A DNA stretch of 64,000 nt from Hippopus hippopus. Lineage: Eukaryota; Mollusca; Bivalvia; Cardiida; Cardiidae. Below, one piece after another: positions 1 through 10,227 of the stretch. Location of the stretch: positions 38,638,011-38,702,010 of the forward strand of contig OX328096.1 of NCBI GenBank assembly GCA_946811185.2, read 5' to 3'. The translations under genes and the position numbers were made by a program. The number at the start of each line of letters is the position of its first letter. Positions within the stretch are counted from its first letter, which is position 1. A model generated the notes under the pieces. That model had not been told where the DNA came from and did no database searches. It saw nothing but the letters and a program-made list of their open reading frames with translations.

Positions 1-60
1 GGTGATCCGTTGATCAAATCTGTCGGTAGACTGGTTTACCTTCACTGAAACAGCAAAAGT
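1..60 (+). repeat. fragment of dispersed repeat family A
   Basis: The first bases (ggtgatccgttgatcaaatc) match the internal GGTGATCCGGTGATCAAGTC block of family A at 38142 and 1169, so the window opens inside a degraded copy. The rest of 61-600 is AT-rich sequence with no recognised feature. Confidence 0.5.
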
Positions 61-619
61 GAGTGTACAAGCTACTGGAAACTGGCTTAATTTTGCCCAT
101 TATTCTTAGAATAATGGAGATAATTCTTGTTCACTTTACATTCAGGAGAGGTCACTCATTTGTTGTGGTCTCTTACGCGATCAAAAAAGCAAATTGATGT
201 GATCTTTTGTGTTAACTCATTTGCAGATTTTAAATTTTTGTAAAGTACATGTATTCATTTACTTCGTAACGTACAACGAGTTGGTACCAATCCAAGCACT
301 AACCATAACGCACGCAACCTAATTCGCACGGAAAGAAATACAACAAACTGTATCGTCTTCCACCAACGGAGACTTGAGCTGGTCCCCGTTGCATAAGCAT
401 AATAATCGATTACCTGCAGCAACTGCGGTAACCAATCTACTACAGCTAGATATGATATATAGAAGAGACACTCCGATTGGCCAATCCAGCAAATCTAGCT
501 TATCCAATGAAAGCAATCGTCACAATGACCTGTACCAGTTGTATAATATTTATATCTGTATAATGTACAACGGTTTAATCTCTCGGCCGTATTACGATGT
601 GTGATATGTGACCCAGAAT

Positions 620-1160
620 GTACATTTCATCGCCGGAAATACACCACTTTACCGTTCTTATAATGGTAACACTGCACTTAGATAAAAACATGTCATAATT
701 TTCTTTTGGACTCTCTTTAAAAACATTTCTGTTGAAAAACAGTATGCACATTTATTTTTTTTTTTAACTGGGTCTATCAATTTCGTTAGCTTTTTTCGGT
801 GACAGGTTTATAGACGTGAATAACTTCGCCGTGGCCGTTGTTAAGGTTGCTAATCAATTTACACGTGCGCCGCTGTGTGTAAGTTCATGTGACTGACAGT
901 ATTTCAAAATGGAAACCTCCTGGATACGGACACGTGGTTTGCGCATGTCATATTCTTCGAAGATAGACCTGTCTGCTATGACGCATCACTATCGTGAATA
1001 GGATAAAGATTAACATGCGGTGCCTAAACTAAAACTCTGCCGTTAAAAAGTAGCAATGGAGAAAATGGCTATAAACAATACCTTAGATACGGACGAGGTT
1101 AGATGTAGTTACTTAATCGGCCGAGTTGTAACAAGTGATTGCCACCTCTCCATTCGGCAA
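620..1160 (+). repeat. dispersed repeat family A, copy 1
   Basis: This shares ordered blocks with 1161-1612, 20928-21430 (reverse complement) and 38085-38205: GTACATTTC-TCGCCGGAAATACACC, TCTATCAATT-CGTT, a CATGTGACTG/CACGTGATC E-box-like site, and TATTTCAAAATGG. Near its end it has ACGAGGTTAGATGTAG and GCCGAGTTGT. No ORF of note is present. The E-box plus AAAATGG arrangement resembles a promoter and first exon, so this could be duplicated promoter DNA or a transposable element; the sequence alone does not decide. Confidence 0.6.
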
Positions 1161-1612
1161 ACTTCAGATGATCCGTCGATTAAGTCCCTCGGCTGTATTA
1201 CATAGCTTGAGATGCACCGGCACCGTACATTTCTTCGCCGGAAGTATACCGCTTCACCGTTCTTAAAATTATAACACTCCACTTAGAAAGCAAAGACTAG
1301 TCACAATTATCCGTAGGAATCTTTCTAATGCATTTTCGATGAAAAGCTGCCGTGTTTGTACATTTCTTTTCTAACTCGGTCTATCAATTACGTTGGCGTT
1401 TTTCAGCGATAGGTTGCTTATCACCGATGATAATCGATTTACAGGGAGCCGCTATCTTTAAGATCATGTGACTGGCAGTATTTCAAAATGGACCCCACTT
1501 GATAGGAACCAGGTTAGATGTAGGTGCGGAATCGCCCTAGTTGTGACGAGCGCCACCACTCGTCACAACTCGGCCAATTTCGTAACTACTTGATGAACGG
1601 ATCACCCGAGGT
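1161..1612 (+). repeat. dispersed repeat family A, copy 2 (head to tail with copy 1)
   Basis: This second, diverged copy has the same block order as copy 1, with the block GATCCGTCGATTAAGTCCCTC near its start. It ends in a hairpin at about 1539-1571 (agttgtgacgag / ctcgtcacaact). The reverse complement of the same hairpin arm occurs at about 20938 in copy 3. Confidence 0.6.
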
Positions 1613-2290
1613 TTGCAGAATGTGAGTTGCAATAGTCAAGTAAACTGGCCTGGTACTCGTTGTATCATCGAATACAGGGTGCTAATTTACCGGTCAGGGT
1701 TCGTTTTCGTCTTACAGCAGACCACTTTTGAAAACATTGCGTCATTAGGAGTTATAAAGCTTCCTTCGGCCAATTTGTTTGAAATCAAGCGTTCGGTTGC
1801 TTATGTTAAGCATGTATGTGAAATGGTCTGCTGTAAAGTGTTTGTTACAGGATGTAGTGAGTTGAAAGCAGAGGAAAACCACTATAAGAAAACAAACAAA
1901 CCAGGAAGTAAATTTCTAGTAAATGACTGAAAGGAAAATGAGTAGTTTTTATCATTTAATCCATATGTAATTTGTCATGAGTATTATCTTCTAAATTCGG
2001 CAAGTCTAAAATTTTGCCGTATGGTAAAGAATTAGATATGTGAAGCACGAACAGAAACAGCTAATACAGATTTGTTTAATACTGGCAGACTGGCAGTGGT
2101 ATATTTATTTCAGAAAGAAAGTGACCCAATTATTGAGACCTTAAGGACAGTTAACTGGTTATCACTTCAGTGAATTTTGCGAAAGATGTAATTTATTTCA
2201 CTTTTGTTTTGTATCTGCGCTTTCAACATTTCAAGTGTATCACTAAACCACCAGTGGACCACATTTTGGGTCGTATGCGTTAAAATGGGA
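1613..2290. other. no recognised gene; short unassigned ORF
   Basis: An open frame at 1613-1930 (+) has no ATG near its start and no recognisable domain, so I do not call a gene. At about 1981-2035 the sequence (GGCAAGTCTAAAATTTTGCCGT then GGTAAAGA) is the isolated right end of a family C MITE. Confidence 0.5.
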
Positions 2291-2297
2291 TTCTTTT

Positions 2298-2426
2298 TAA
2301 CCCTTTCCACACCGATAAATTTAAGACTGTTACAATTTCAAAACATCTGCAGACGACAAATTCGACACTGGTACAAATGGGTTCAAGTTTTGTGGTCTGT
2401 AAAACTCAGGATTGTGTGGTAAACAT
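2298..2426 (+). repeat. degenerate family C MITE lacking its central palindrome
   Basis: Left-end sequence (TTAACCCTTTCCACACCGA, then ATCTGCAGACGACAAATT) and right-end sequence (AAAACTCAGGATTGTGTGGTAAAC) match intact family C copies such as 30868-31096. The palindromic middle is missing, so this is an internally deleted copy. Confidence 0.6.
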
Positions 2427-2802
2427 TTAAATAAAAAACTACTTCAAAATTTTATAGTGACAGAGAATCTATCATGGATATAAACTAGAAAACTTACAGA
2501 TGTGTGGTCATTTAATTATGTACATGTGAATACGAAAAATCTCTCTTACAGTTTATTTGTAGTCAAGTGACAGGAAGTTTTATCGTACCTTTTTCTTTTT
2601 TCTTATGTACAATTTTACTTTTAACTTTTTTTATTGGCGGAAATTTTAAAGTTATAGGCGCGTTTAGCCCTACTATGGGGACCACGTGTGAAAAAAAAAA
2701 TCGATAACGTTATACATGAAGTACAATCGAAAGCAACCATCTTTTCTACAGTAGACATATTTCGTTGCGATAGATTTTCTAAAAGCATACTTGCGGTTAA
2801 CA

Positions 2803-2890
2803 CCATTCATTCATTCATTCATTCAAGAGTTCTTTCTTGAGTTCATTCAAGAGCTCATTCAAGGGTTAGTGCATTCATTCATTCATTATT
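2803..2890. repeat. (ATTC)n microsatellite, interrupted
   Basis: Runs of TTCATTCATTCATTC are interrupted by AAGAGTTC/AAGAGCTC units. The flanks at 2430-2800 and 2891-3650 are AT-rich with no supported gene. Confidence 0.85.
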
Positions 2891-3654
2891 TTATTGTCCA
2901 TTTGTATATTTTTTGTTCTCCAGCTCTTTTCTTTTGAGTAAGTGAGTGAATGGGTAGTTAGGTGTGTGGGTGCTTTAAAAACGCAATCAAATCAGTATGC
3001 CGATAGATTCCTCACACACAATCAATTACACTGCAAGAGCGGATTTTCTTTGGTCAAAACTTATGTCTTAAGCTATTTCTCACCGAAAACCAAATTTTTG
3101 AAAGGAAGCCATCATTCATTGGTGCCGACATATTCAGAGCCGATTCGCATAATAGAAGCCTTTGTTTATTCATTTGAGTTTTTTGTTGTATCTTTTCAAT
3201 CCTTTGCAAGCAGTGAATGGAAAAGTTCAAGACAATAAATCACTCTTTTAGGACGGCAAAACTCTCTTTTATTTGCTATTCTATTATAGTGAGCTCGAAA
3301 TTAGGTCCTTGACGTATTATTTCGGCTACAGACAACCCTTGGCACAAATGAATTAGACAATACTGTACACACGCTACATCTCCGTAGTATAGAAAACACG
3401 TTGAAAGACCAAAGCATTCATTGCATGACATTCTTCTTTTTCGAATTTCAAAGACATATGAACACATCGGAATACCAGCACAACATTTTCTTATTAGAGC
3501 CTTTGGCATCAAATATGAAATTTCCTACTAGTATATGTATTTCCGTGTATGCCCTGAAAATATCGCGCTGTCTCCGGAGATTTGTTCATTTTTTACCAAA
3601 TATGCAAAAGAGTGCTCAAAGTGAGATAACCCTATCGGACTGGCAATAATAAGT

Positions 3655-3915
3655 GAGCCATGCTCTGGCAAAAAGGGGCTTGAAACATAACGGTAATGCT
3701 TGATACTTAGCAAGTCATCACATGTCCATGGATCCATAAAATCCAGTTTGTCCTACAATCGACTAAGTCATAAGGTAGACTGGTCCTTGGACATACAGAA
3801 AATTAGCCAATAGCGAAAAGTTTCGGTTCAGGTCAGTCTGCGCGGACTGCGCAGGCTGACCTGGGTCGATACTTTTCGCAGATCCATTAAGCCCCCTTTT
3901 CACAGAGCATGGCTC
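3655..3915 (+). mobile_element. family D palindromic MITE, full-length
   Basis: The element is bounded by inverted GAGCCATGCTCTG / CAGAGCATGGCTC. Internal landmarks shared with other copies are AAGCAAGTCATCACAT, GGATCCATAAAATCCA, CGACT-A-TCATAAGGTAGACTGGTCC and a terminal-proximal palindrome GTCAGTCTGCGCGGACTGCGCAGGCTGAC followed by GTCGATACTTTTCGC. It has no coding capacity. It lies about 280 bp upstream of the FucT-1 UTR exon. Confidence 0.85.
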
Positions 3916-4049
3916 AAGTGTTGCATTCCTCCGTATGAGAAAAGAGGAAAACTGGAGATGGATACTTGCTGGACCTCTTGCTAGTACTACCTCGTAACCT
4001 TCGGTAACAAAATTTGTACCAGTCGACTAAGAAAACATGGGTGTTATTG

Positions 4050-4128
4050 CATAGGCGGACGATACAGATCGAAGATCTGACTTCACATTCTTTGCAGTCT
4101 GATCTTGATCTATACCGTCCGCAAAAAC
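4050..4128 (+). repeat. family F hairpin fragment in the intron before FucT-1
   Basis: GGCGGACGATACAGATC and GATCTATACCGTCCGC form an inverted repeat around a CAGTCTGATCTTGATC core, the same core found in F copies at 12951, 55936 and 60951. The fragment ends about 70 bp before the FucT-1 splice acceptor. Confidence 0.55.
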
Positions 4129-4197
4129 CCCTATTTTCGCCTGTGGAACTGAAGATGTTAAGGACAAACACATAATTTGTCACCTTTAGTTTTGCAG

Positions 4198-4367
4198 GTA
4201 GCCAGTTTCGTGCGAGTCAACAACTTAATGAAGTCCAGTTATTAGCGATATTAAGTGGCACCTTGGCGAACCACAATTGTTTTTGACTTCCTTACTTATG
4301 TGTATTTGACTTTGAGAACGTTGCCTCGTTGACAGCAAACCCGTATCTCATAGAAAGTGTCACAGAT
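4198..4367 (+). other. 5' UTR part of the FucT-1 coding exon (splice acceptor at 4197/4198)
   Basis: A pyrimidine-containing tract ending in TTTTGCAG precedes sequence that aligns with 26404-26555 upstream of the paralogue (AGCC-G-TTC-TG, then GAAGT-CAGTTATTAGCGATAT, then TTGACAGCAAAC). Homology starts right after the CAG in both loci, which fits a shared acceptor and a non-coding upstream exon outside this stretch. The upstream exon was not located. Confidence 0.6.
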
Positions 4368-5594
4368 ATGAGGGTTAGAAATAGGATTGCGCTGACGCTT
4401 TTTATACTGTGTTTTACTTTTATTGCCATTTTCTTTGAGCTTACCTCTCAATTTCGGATTTTTTCCATATTACATGTTCAGCAAAGGCAGAACGGTAGAG
4501 ATATATATTTGAAGGAAAGAGTAAACCTGAAAATCAAGACTAATGCTTTTAGCAGTGCTCCACATGATGAAAACTGTATATCACCATACGTTAACCGTTA
4601 TCTGCGATTCAGCCTTGGTCATACTAAAAAGTCGGTTAACGGAAAAACCCATCATATCCTTTGGTGGAATGAGCCTAACTGGATGAAAGAATCTAAATGG
4701 AACACATACTGTAATATGTCACAATGTGAGTACGGAAACTGTTTGGTGACAGTAAATAAGAAATATATTGACAACAGTAGCGCTGTCCTAATTTCTATTG
4801 TCGATGGCGGGGCTTACGAACTCCCCGTGCAACAGTCGCAGAGAAACCCGAACCAGGCCTGGACCTTCTTTACACTGGAATCGCCGATGAGTTTCTGGAA
4901 TCGCGTTTTCGAGACTGACAAATGGCGGAATGTTTTTAATTGGTCCATGACTTATCGGCGAGATGCAGACATTTTCATACCATATGGCTGGCTTGGGGAT
5001 CGTAAAACCAGTCTCAATAAAAATTACTCCGATATATTTAGATCAAAAACGAGACAAGTGGCTTGGATTGTAAGTCACTGTCCGACATCAGGGAAAAGAG
5101 AAGAATACGTGCAGGAATTACAAAAATATATACAGATAGATATATACGGACGGTGTGGGACGAGAGTTACTGATAATGTCTTGTATAAACTGCTTCCGGA
5201 ATATAAATTTTATCTTGGATTTGAAAATGCGCTTTGCAAAGATTACATGACAGAAAAGTTCTTTCATTACTTTATGTATGATTGGATTGTGGTTGTTAGA
5301 GGTTTAAATGATTATGAAAAACTTTTACCAAATAAAACTTTCATAAACACTGCAAATTTCTCTTCCATAAAATCATTGGGGCAGTATCTATCAAGACTTT
5401 CCAAAGACGAGGGACGGTATATTGAGTATTTGAAAGAAAAGGACAAATATGAAGTTTTAGAGAGAAAAGACACATACTGTGACGGTCTTTGTTCTATATG
5501 CGAGAAAGTAAATCACGTCAACAGCAACAGACGTACATATGGAAACATATTTGACTGGACAGGCTCGTGTGAAGACCCCAAAGATGTAAAGTAG
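4368..5594 (+). CDS. alpha-1,3-fucosyltransferase (GT10), FucT-1
   Basis: The 408-aa product is a GT10 glycosyltransferase, expected to move fucose from GDP-fucose in alpha-1,3 linkage onto GlcNAc-type acceptors in the Golgi. It has a short cytosolic tail, a single hydrophobic anchor at about residues 6-24, a stem, and a catalytic domain. Family signatures visible are FNWSMTYRRDADIFIPYG (residues 190-207), QVAWIVSHC, IYGRCG, and the donor-site block GFENALCKDYMTEKFF (about 284-299). Sequons NMS, NSS, NWS, NYS, NKT and NFS suit a lumenal enzyme. The C-terminus has a C-x3-C-x2-C cluster. The start is the first in-frame ATG (G at -3); the open frame runs further upstream only through non-ATG codons. 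The reading frame is single-exon. It is paralogous to 26556-27704. Acceptor specificity cannot be read from sequence. Confidence 0.93.
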   Translation: MRVRNRIALTLFILCFTFIAIFFELTSQFRIFSILHVQQRQNGRDIYLKERVNLKIKTNAFSSAPHDENCISPYVNRYLRFSLGHTKKSVNGKTHHILWWNEPNWMKESKWNTYCNMSQCEYGNCLVTVNKKYIDNSSAVLISIVDGGAYELPVQQSQRNPNQAWTFFTLESPMSFWNRVFETDKWRNVFNWSMTYRRDADIFIPYGWLGDRKTSLNKNYSDIFRSKTRQVAWIVSHCPTSGKREEYVQELQKYIQIDIYGRCGTRVTDNVLYKLLPEYKFYLGFENALCKDYMTEKFFHYFMYDWIVVVRGLNDYEKLLPNKTFINTANFSSIKSLGQYLSRLSKDEGRYIEYLKEKDKYEVLERKDTYCDGLCSICEKVNHVNSNRRTYGNIFDWTGSCEDPKDVK

Positions 5595-5739
5595 GAAACT
5601 TGCTAAAGATGAGAAATTTCCTTGATTTGTTTTAGTGTTTCCTGGACTCTCTTTACTGCCGAATCATCATCAATGGAGCAATCTTTTCACTCGTCTCTTT
5701 TTAATTTAAATCCATCTGGTGGCATTATGTCAACAGATA

Positions 5740-5745
5740 AATAAA
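5740..5745 (+). promoter_or_regulatory. polyadenylation signal AATAAA of FucT-1
   Basis: This AATAAA lies 146 bp after the FucT-1 stop, just before the palindromic element at 5752, which could therefore lie at or past the transcript end. Confidence 0.55.
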
Positions 5746-5751
5746 ATGGCT

Positions 5752-6004
5752 TGCAACACGCGAAAAGGGGCATTCAGACATTTGCGTAAAGTGTCGTCTC
5801 GGATCAGCCTGCGCAGTCCGCGCAGGCTAATCCGACACGGCACTTTACGACTACATTAGATTTTGTGCTACAGCAGACTTGTGCAAAACAGAAAATTACA
5901 TAAAAACGGAAAGTGTCGTTTCGGATTAGCCGGCGCGGACTGCGCAGGCTGATCCGAGACGATACTTTACGCAAATGTCCGAATGCCCCTTTTCGCGTGT
6001 TGCA
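5752..6004. mobile_element. family E element: 253-bp palindrome made of two hairpins
   Basis: The ends are perfect inverted TGCAACACGCGAAAAGG and its complement. The two arms, each about 98 bp, match with only a few mismatches. Each arm also carries its own inner palindrome (GGATCAGCCTGCGCAG with its complement, flanked by AAGTGTCGT / ACACTT). There is no ORF of substance. It sits 6 bp after the FucT-1 poly(A) signal and 9 bp before a family D element. Confidence 0.85.
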
Positions 6005-6013
6005 GGCCAAATA

Positions 6014-6297
6014 TGAACGGTGCTCTGGCAAAAAGGAGATTAGTGCTCCGTAATGAATCAAACTTAGCAAGTTTTCATATAATTTATTAATGAAATTAAT
6101 TATGTATTCATAAAATCTACTTTGTCTAACAACCGACTGAATCATAAGATATATCTAGAATGGTCTCTTGACATGCAGAAAATGTACCAAAAGCAAAATA
6201 TTTTGACCCATGTCAGCCTACGCGAACTGCACAGGCTGACATGGGTCGATACTTTTTGCAAATGCCTTCAACCCTTTTTTCACAGAGCAGGGCTCAT
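6014..6297 (+). mobile_element. family D palindromic MITE, full-length but diverged
   Basis: Block order is the same as 3655-3915: TGCTCTGGCAAAAAGG, ATTCATAAAATC, AACAACCGACTGAATCATAAG, TGACATGCAGAAAATGTACC, GTCAGCCTACGCGAACTGCACAGGCTGAC and CACAGAGCAGGGCTCAT. A short insertion of AT repeats lies near 6075-6105. Confidence 0.8.
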
Positions 6298-6331
6298 ATA
6301 TTTTAACAAACAGCCGTTTCTGAATCGTTTT

Positions 6332-7486
6332 TAGCTCTACTGGCCGACGGCCAGCTAGCTTATGTCATGGCTCTATGTCCGTCGTGCGTGCGTCCGTGCG
6401 CCCAACCATGCATCCGTCCGTGCGTGCGTCCGTCCTTTAACTTTTATTTCAAACATCTTCTCTGAAACTACCCATCCGATTTTGACCAAACTTCACAGAA
6501 ATGATCCTGCCTAGGTCCTCTTCAAAATTCCAGGAAAAATTGGATTCCTTTAAAAACCCTGGTTGCCTTGGCAACAAAACTGAAAAATCTTTGAAAATCT
6601 TCTTGTCCGAAATCATAAGGTGTAGGGCTAACGAGTTTGGCATGTAGCTTCATCTCATAAACCTCTACCAAGCTTTTTCAAATTATAGCCCTGGGGTCAA
6701 AATTGGCACTGCCCCGGGGGTTACAAGTTTTACATTGGCTTATATAGTGAAAAATTTAAAAGTCTTCTGGTTCTAAACTATTAGGCCTAGGACTTTGAAA
6801 TGTGTTCTAAACTATTAGGCCTAGGACTTTGAAATGTGGCATCTAGCTCCATCTCACAGACCTCTACCAAGATTCTTCAAATTATAGCCCTGGGTGTCAC
6901 GAGTTTTACATAGGCTTATATAGTGAAAACTTTAAACATCTTCTCTTTCCTAACCATAAGGTCTAGGGCTACCAAATTTGGCATGTAGCTTCATCTAATG
7001 GGCCCCTACTCAGATAGCCCAAAATATGGCCCTTGGATCAAATTTGGCCCGGCCTCAGCAGTCACAAGTTTTATATGGGCTTATCTGGGCAAAACTTAAA
7101 AAAATTTCTGGTTCCTAGCCATAAGACCTAGGGCTACCAAATTTTGAATGCACATTTACATAAAAGACTTCCACCAAGATTGCTCAAAGTATAGCCCTGG
7201 GGTCTAAATTGGCCCCAATCCACAAGTCACAAGTTTTACAAAGGTTAATATCGTGAAAACTTAAAAGATCTTCTTGTTCTTTACCCTTGAGATACAGCTA
7301 TAATATTTTGTGAGAGTTACCTAACAGGCCTCTTCCAAAATTTTTCAAATTAAAGCCCTAATGACAAAATTTGGCCTTTTTAAGTCTTAATTTCGAAACC
7401 ATTTGGCTTAGAATTGAATTGTTTTTATGTATGGTTTGTACTTATTAGCCAGTGGAGCGATACAGAGACATCATGGCCTTCTTGTT
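6332..7486 (+). mobile_element. family H non-autonomous element with GC-rich head and decayed internal repeats
   Basis: It begins with AGCTCTACTGGCCGACGGCCAG, itself a small hairpin, then GCTTATGTCATGG, a GTCCGTGCG-rich tract, and repeated sentences of about 130-180 bp (GGCATGTAGCTTCATCTCATA, CCTCTACCAAG, CAAATTATAGCCCTGG) seen several times to about 7340. It ends near GCCAGTGGAGCGATACAGAGACATCATGGCC. Related copies are at 9740-10000 (minus) and 28121. No transposase is present. Confidence 0.7.
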
Positions 7487-7840
7487 TTGTAGGTTAGAGT
7501 TCGGTACATAGTGTTGGCGGAGCCATTTGCGCTTTATTGTGGAAGTTGGACAAAACAACTGCCCCATGCCCAGACACTGGCAAATGGCCGAGAAAACATA
7601 AATAATTCTACAGTCGTCGCATTGTGAATCATTTGGACGTGACGGATACTCTCATGGAAGTGGGGTGGGGTTAGGGACTTTTGGAGAGAGAAACCCTCAA
7701 AATTAATTTACCATCTTTTGGAGTCGAAATGTTTATATTAGTACTTTTTTCAAGTCTGTCTATATCTACAATAAAAAAAAAAAAAAAACTGGCTATACGT
7801 TGCGTTACACTTAAGTCTGTCCTACTCCCTGACAAATAAG
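7487..7840. other. no recognised feature; poly(A) tract
   Basis: This is anonymous sequence with an A-run at about 7771-7789. No ORF longer than noise is visible. Confidence 0.6.
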
Positions 7841-7844
7841 CCAG

Positions 7845-8935
7845 CGGTTAAAGAAGTCAATACAAGAACTTATCGTGTCTTCATACTAAAACCGCCCTAG
7901 ACTATATAAAAGAAGTCATTGCAAGAAATTATGTGTGTGTGATACTAAAACCGACCCAGATAAAGTAAAAGAAGTCAGTGCGAGGACTTATCTGTATGTC
8001 ATACCAAAACCGCCTTGTACAAGGTAAAAGAAGTCAAACCAAGAACTAATCTATGTGCCATACTAAAATCGCCAATCTAAACCCGCCCTAGAAGAGGAAA
8101 GAAGTAATTGCAAGGACATATCTATGTGTCATACTAAAATTGCCTAAGTAAAGGTAAAAAAGTCAATGCAAGGATTTCTCTAAGTGCCATACTTAACCCG
8201 CCCTAGACAAGGTAAAGAAGTCATTGCAAGGTCTTATCTATGTGTCATACTAAAACTGTCCCAGACTAGGTAAAAGAATTCAATGCAAGGAATTATCTAT
8301 GTGTCATACTAGACAAGACTAAAGAAGTCAATGCCAGGACTTTTTTATGGGTCATACTAAAACTGTCAAAGACAAGGTAAAGAAGTCGATTCAAGGACTT
8401 ATCTTTATGTCATACTAAAACCGCCCTCGACAAGCTAAAGAAATCAACTCAATGCAAGACTTATCTATGTGTCATATTCAAACCGCCCTAGACAAGGTAA
8501 AGAAGTAAGTGCAGAACTCATCTATGTGTCAAACTAAAACCGTCAACGTAAAAGAAGTCGATGCAAGGACTAATCTATGTGTCCTACAAAAACCGCACCT
8601 GACAAGATTAAAGAAGTCAATGCCAGGACTTAGCTATGTGTCACACTAAAACTGTCGAAGACAAGGTAAAGAATTCAATGCAATGACTTATCTTTATGTC
8701 ATACTGAATCCGCCCTGGACAAGCTAAAGAAGTCAACTCAATGCAAGGACTTATCTCTGTGTCATACTAAAACCGCCCTAGACAAAGTAAAAGAAGTCAA
8801 TGGAAGGACTTATCTATGAGTCATACTTAAACCGCCTCAAACAAGGTAAAGAATTAAATGCAAGGACTTATGTATGTGTCAAACCAATACCGCTCTAGAC
8901 AAGGTCAAAGAAGTCAATGAAACGATTTACCTACA
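7845..8935 (+). repeat. about 59-bp minisatellite, roughly 18 diverged units
   Basis: The unit reads approximately AAGAAGTCAATGCAAGGACTTATCTATGTGTCATACTAAAACCGCCCTAGACAAGGTA, split here as AAGAAGTCAATGCAAGGACT / TATCTATGTGTCATACTAAA / ACCGCCCTAGACAAGGTA. Units differ by substitutions and small indels, and several are short. It is non-coding. Confidence 0.9.
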
Positions 8936-8939
8936 TGTG

Positions 8940-9735
8940 TGTGAGTGTTATACAAAGTTATCACAGAAAATATACAATCGTGCTACAGGCGATGGGTGAA
9001 AAGTCAACTTCTTTAACTTCAACGAAGGATCCCGTGATTTTTATCTATGTGGCAATGGTTGCCCTGTGAAGCTCCACCGCCTTATAAAAATGTGCAATAC
9101 ACGATTCATACGGCATTGAGAGAAACCCTAAACAGTAAGAGGCCGTATTGCAATAAGATTCGTAGAGAAAATAAGTTTGGTCCAAAGAGTCAGAACTTTT
9201 TCACATGCCTAGAAGACTACAAGCAGGTCTAATCGAGTATCATTTATACAAAATATCATTTAACTATGACAAGCAGCTTTTCGTAAAAAAAAGTTAAAAA
9301 CATAGAGGTACACAGCGGCCAAAAGTAAACAGTATGGTAGTCAAAATGCCGACAATTCTAATTTATACCATTTAACAGTATGGATATTAACATGAATCTG
9401 ATTATGTATTACGGTGAAATTTCTATGCATAGTTGCTGGCAGAAGAAATGTATTTTAAAATTACAACAAAAGTTGTCAGCAGAATATTTTCTTTCCTGAA
9501 AACATTTCATGTTGTAGTTTCGCTTTTTTTACTGTCAGGGGAGATAAACAGCTCCAAAATATTCCTAATGAGAAAACAGGTGTTATCTATCTTGATCGCT
9601 TTTATAAACTGGATTAAACCTTGTTGTGAAGTCAAGCCCACGGTGGCCATGTTTCGTGCTGAATTATGATTGAGGGAAAATCTGAAATAGGTAAATCAAA
9701 GGATCATTTTTCTAAATTCGTAAAGATTTCAAACC
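8940..9735. other. no recognised gene
   Basis: Short open frames at 9047-9232 and 9433-9669 have no recognisable domain, no neighbouring splice or poly(A) context and AT-driven composition. Nothing else was seen. Confidence 0.5.
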
Positions 9736-9739
9736 AGCG

Positions 9740-10000
9740 GTTTCGCACAGGTTTTTTTTTTTTCAAGATTTTCAAATTTTGTCACTTTCGTTGCCAAGGC
9801 AACCAGAGTAATAAATAGAATCAAATGAAAAATGAAAAGGACCATAACAGGAATATTTCTGTCAAGTAACAGTTAGGTCATTAACTGTAGAGAACGTGTT
9901 TGAATTAAAATGTAACACGCCTACGGACGCCGCACGGCCACAATCACGATCACGAGATGGCCATGACATAAACCCTCTGACCTTAGGCCAGTAGCGCTCA
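9740..10000 (-). mobile_element. family H fragment, minus strand
   Basis: Read on the minus strand it gives GCGCTACTGGCCTAAGGTCAG, TTATGTCATGGCC, TTTAATTCAAAC-CGTTCTCT and GGTTGCCTTGGCAAC, in the same order as the head of 6332-7486. It is truncated after the head. Confidence 0.7.
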
Positions 10001-10227
10001 AAACAAAATGAAGCGCCCACCTAGATTACCGAAATTGAATCTTTATCTCAAAATATCGGAAGGTATATTTGTTTATTAGTGCAGTCAATTTGTGGGAAAC
10101 CCAGAACAAATTGCAACTCAAATATCTCTTTTTGTCTTCAACATCCTTAGGAACACATTTTTGTGGTGGGGTACCAAGCATCCCAAATCAGATTTACCAT
10201 GCGGGATTTTGAACTGAAAAAATGATT

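Noticed and set aside
4329..4367. Upstream extension of FucT-1 from a TTG codon (13 extra residues), and the same at 26517 for FucT-2
   Set aside because: Animal genes rarely initiate at TTG; the first in-frame ATG in both genes has a purine at -3 and is followed directly by the hydrophobic anchor. The shared 13-codon stretch is better read as conserved 5' UTR.
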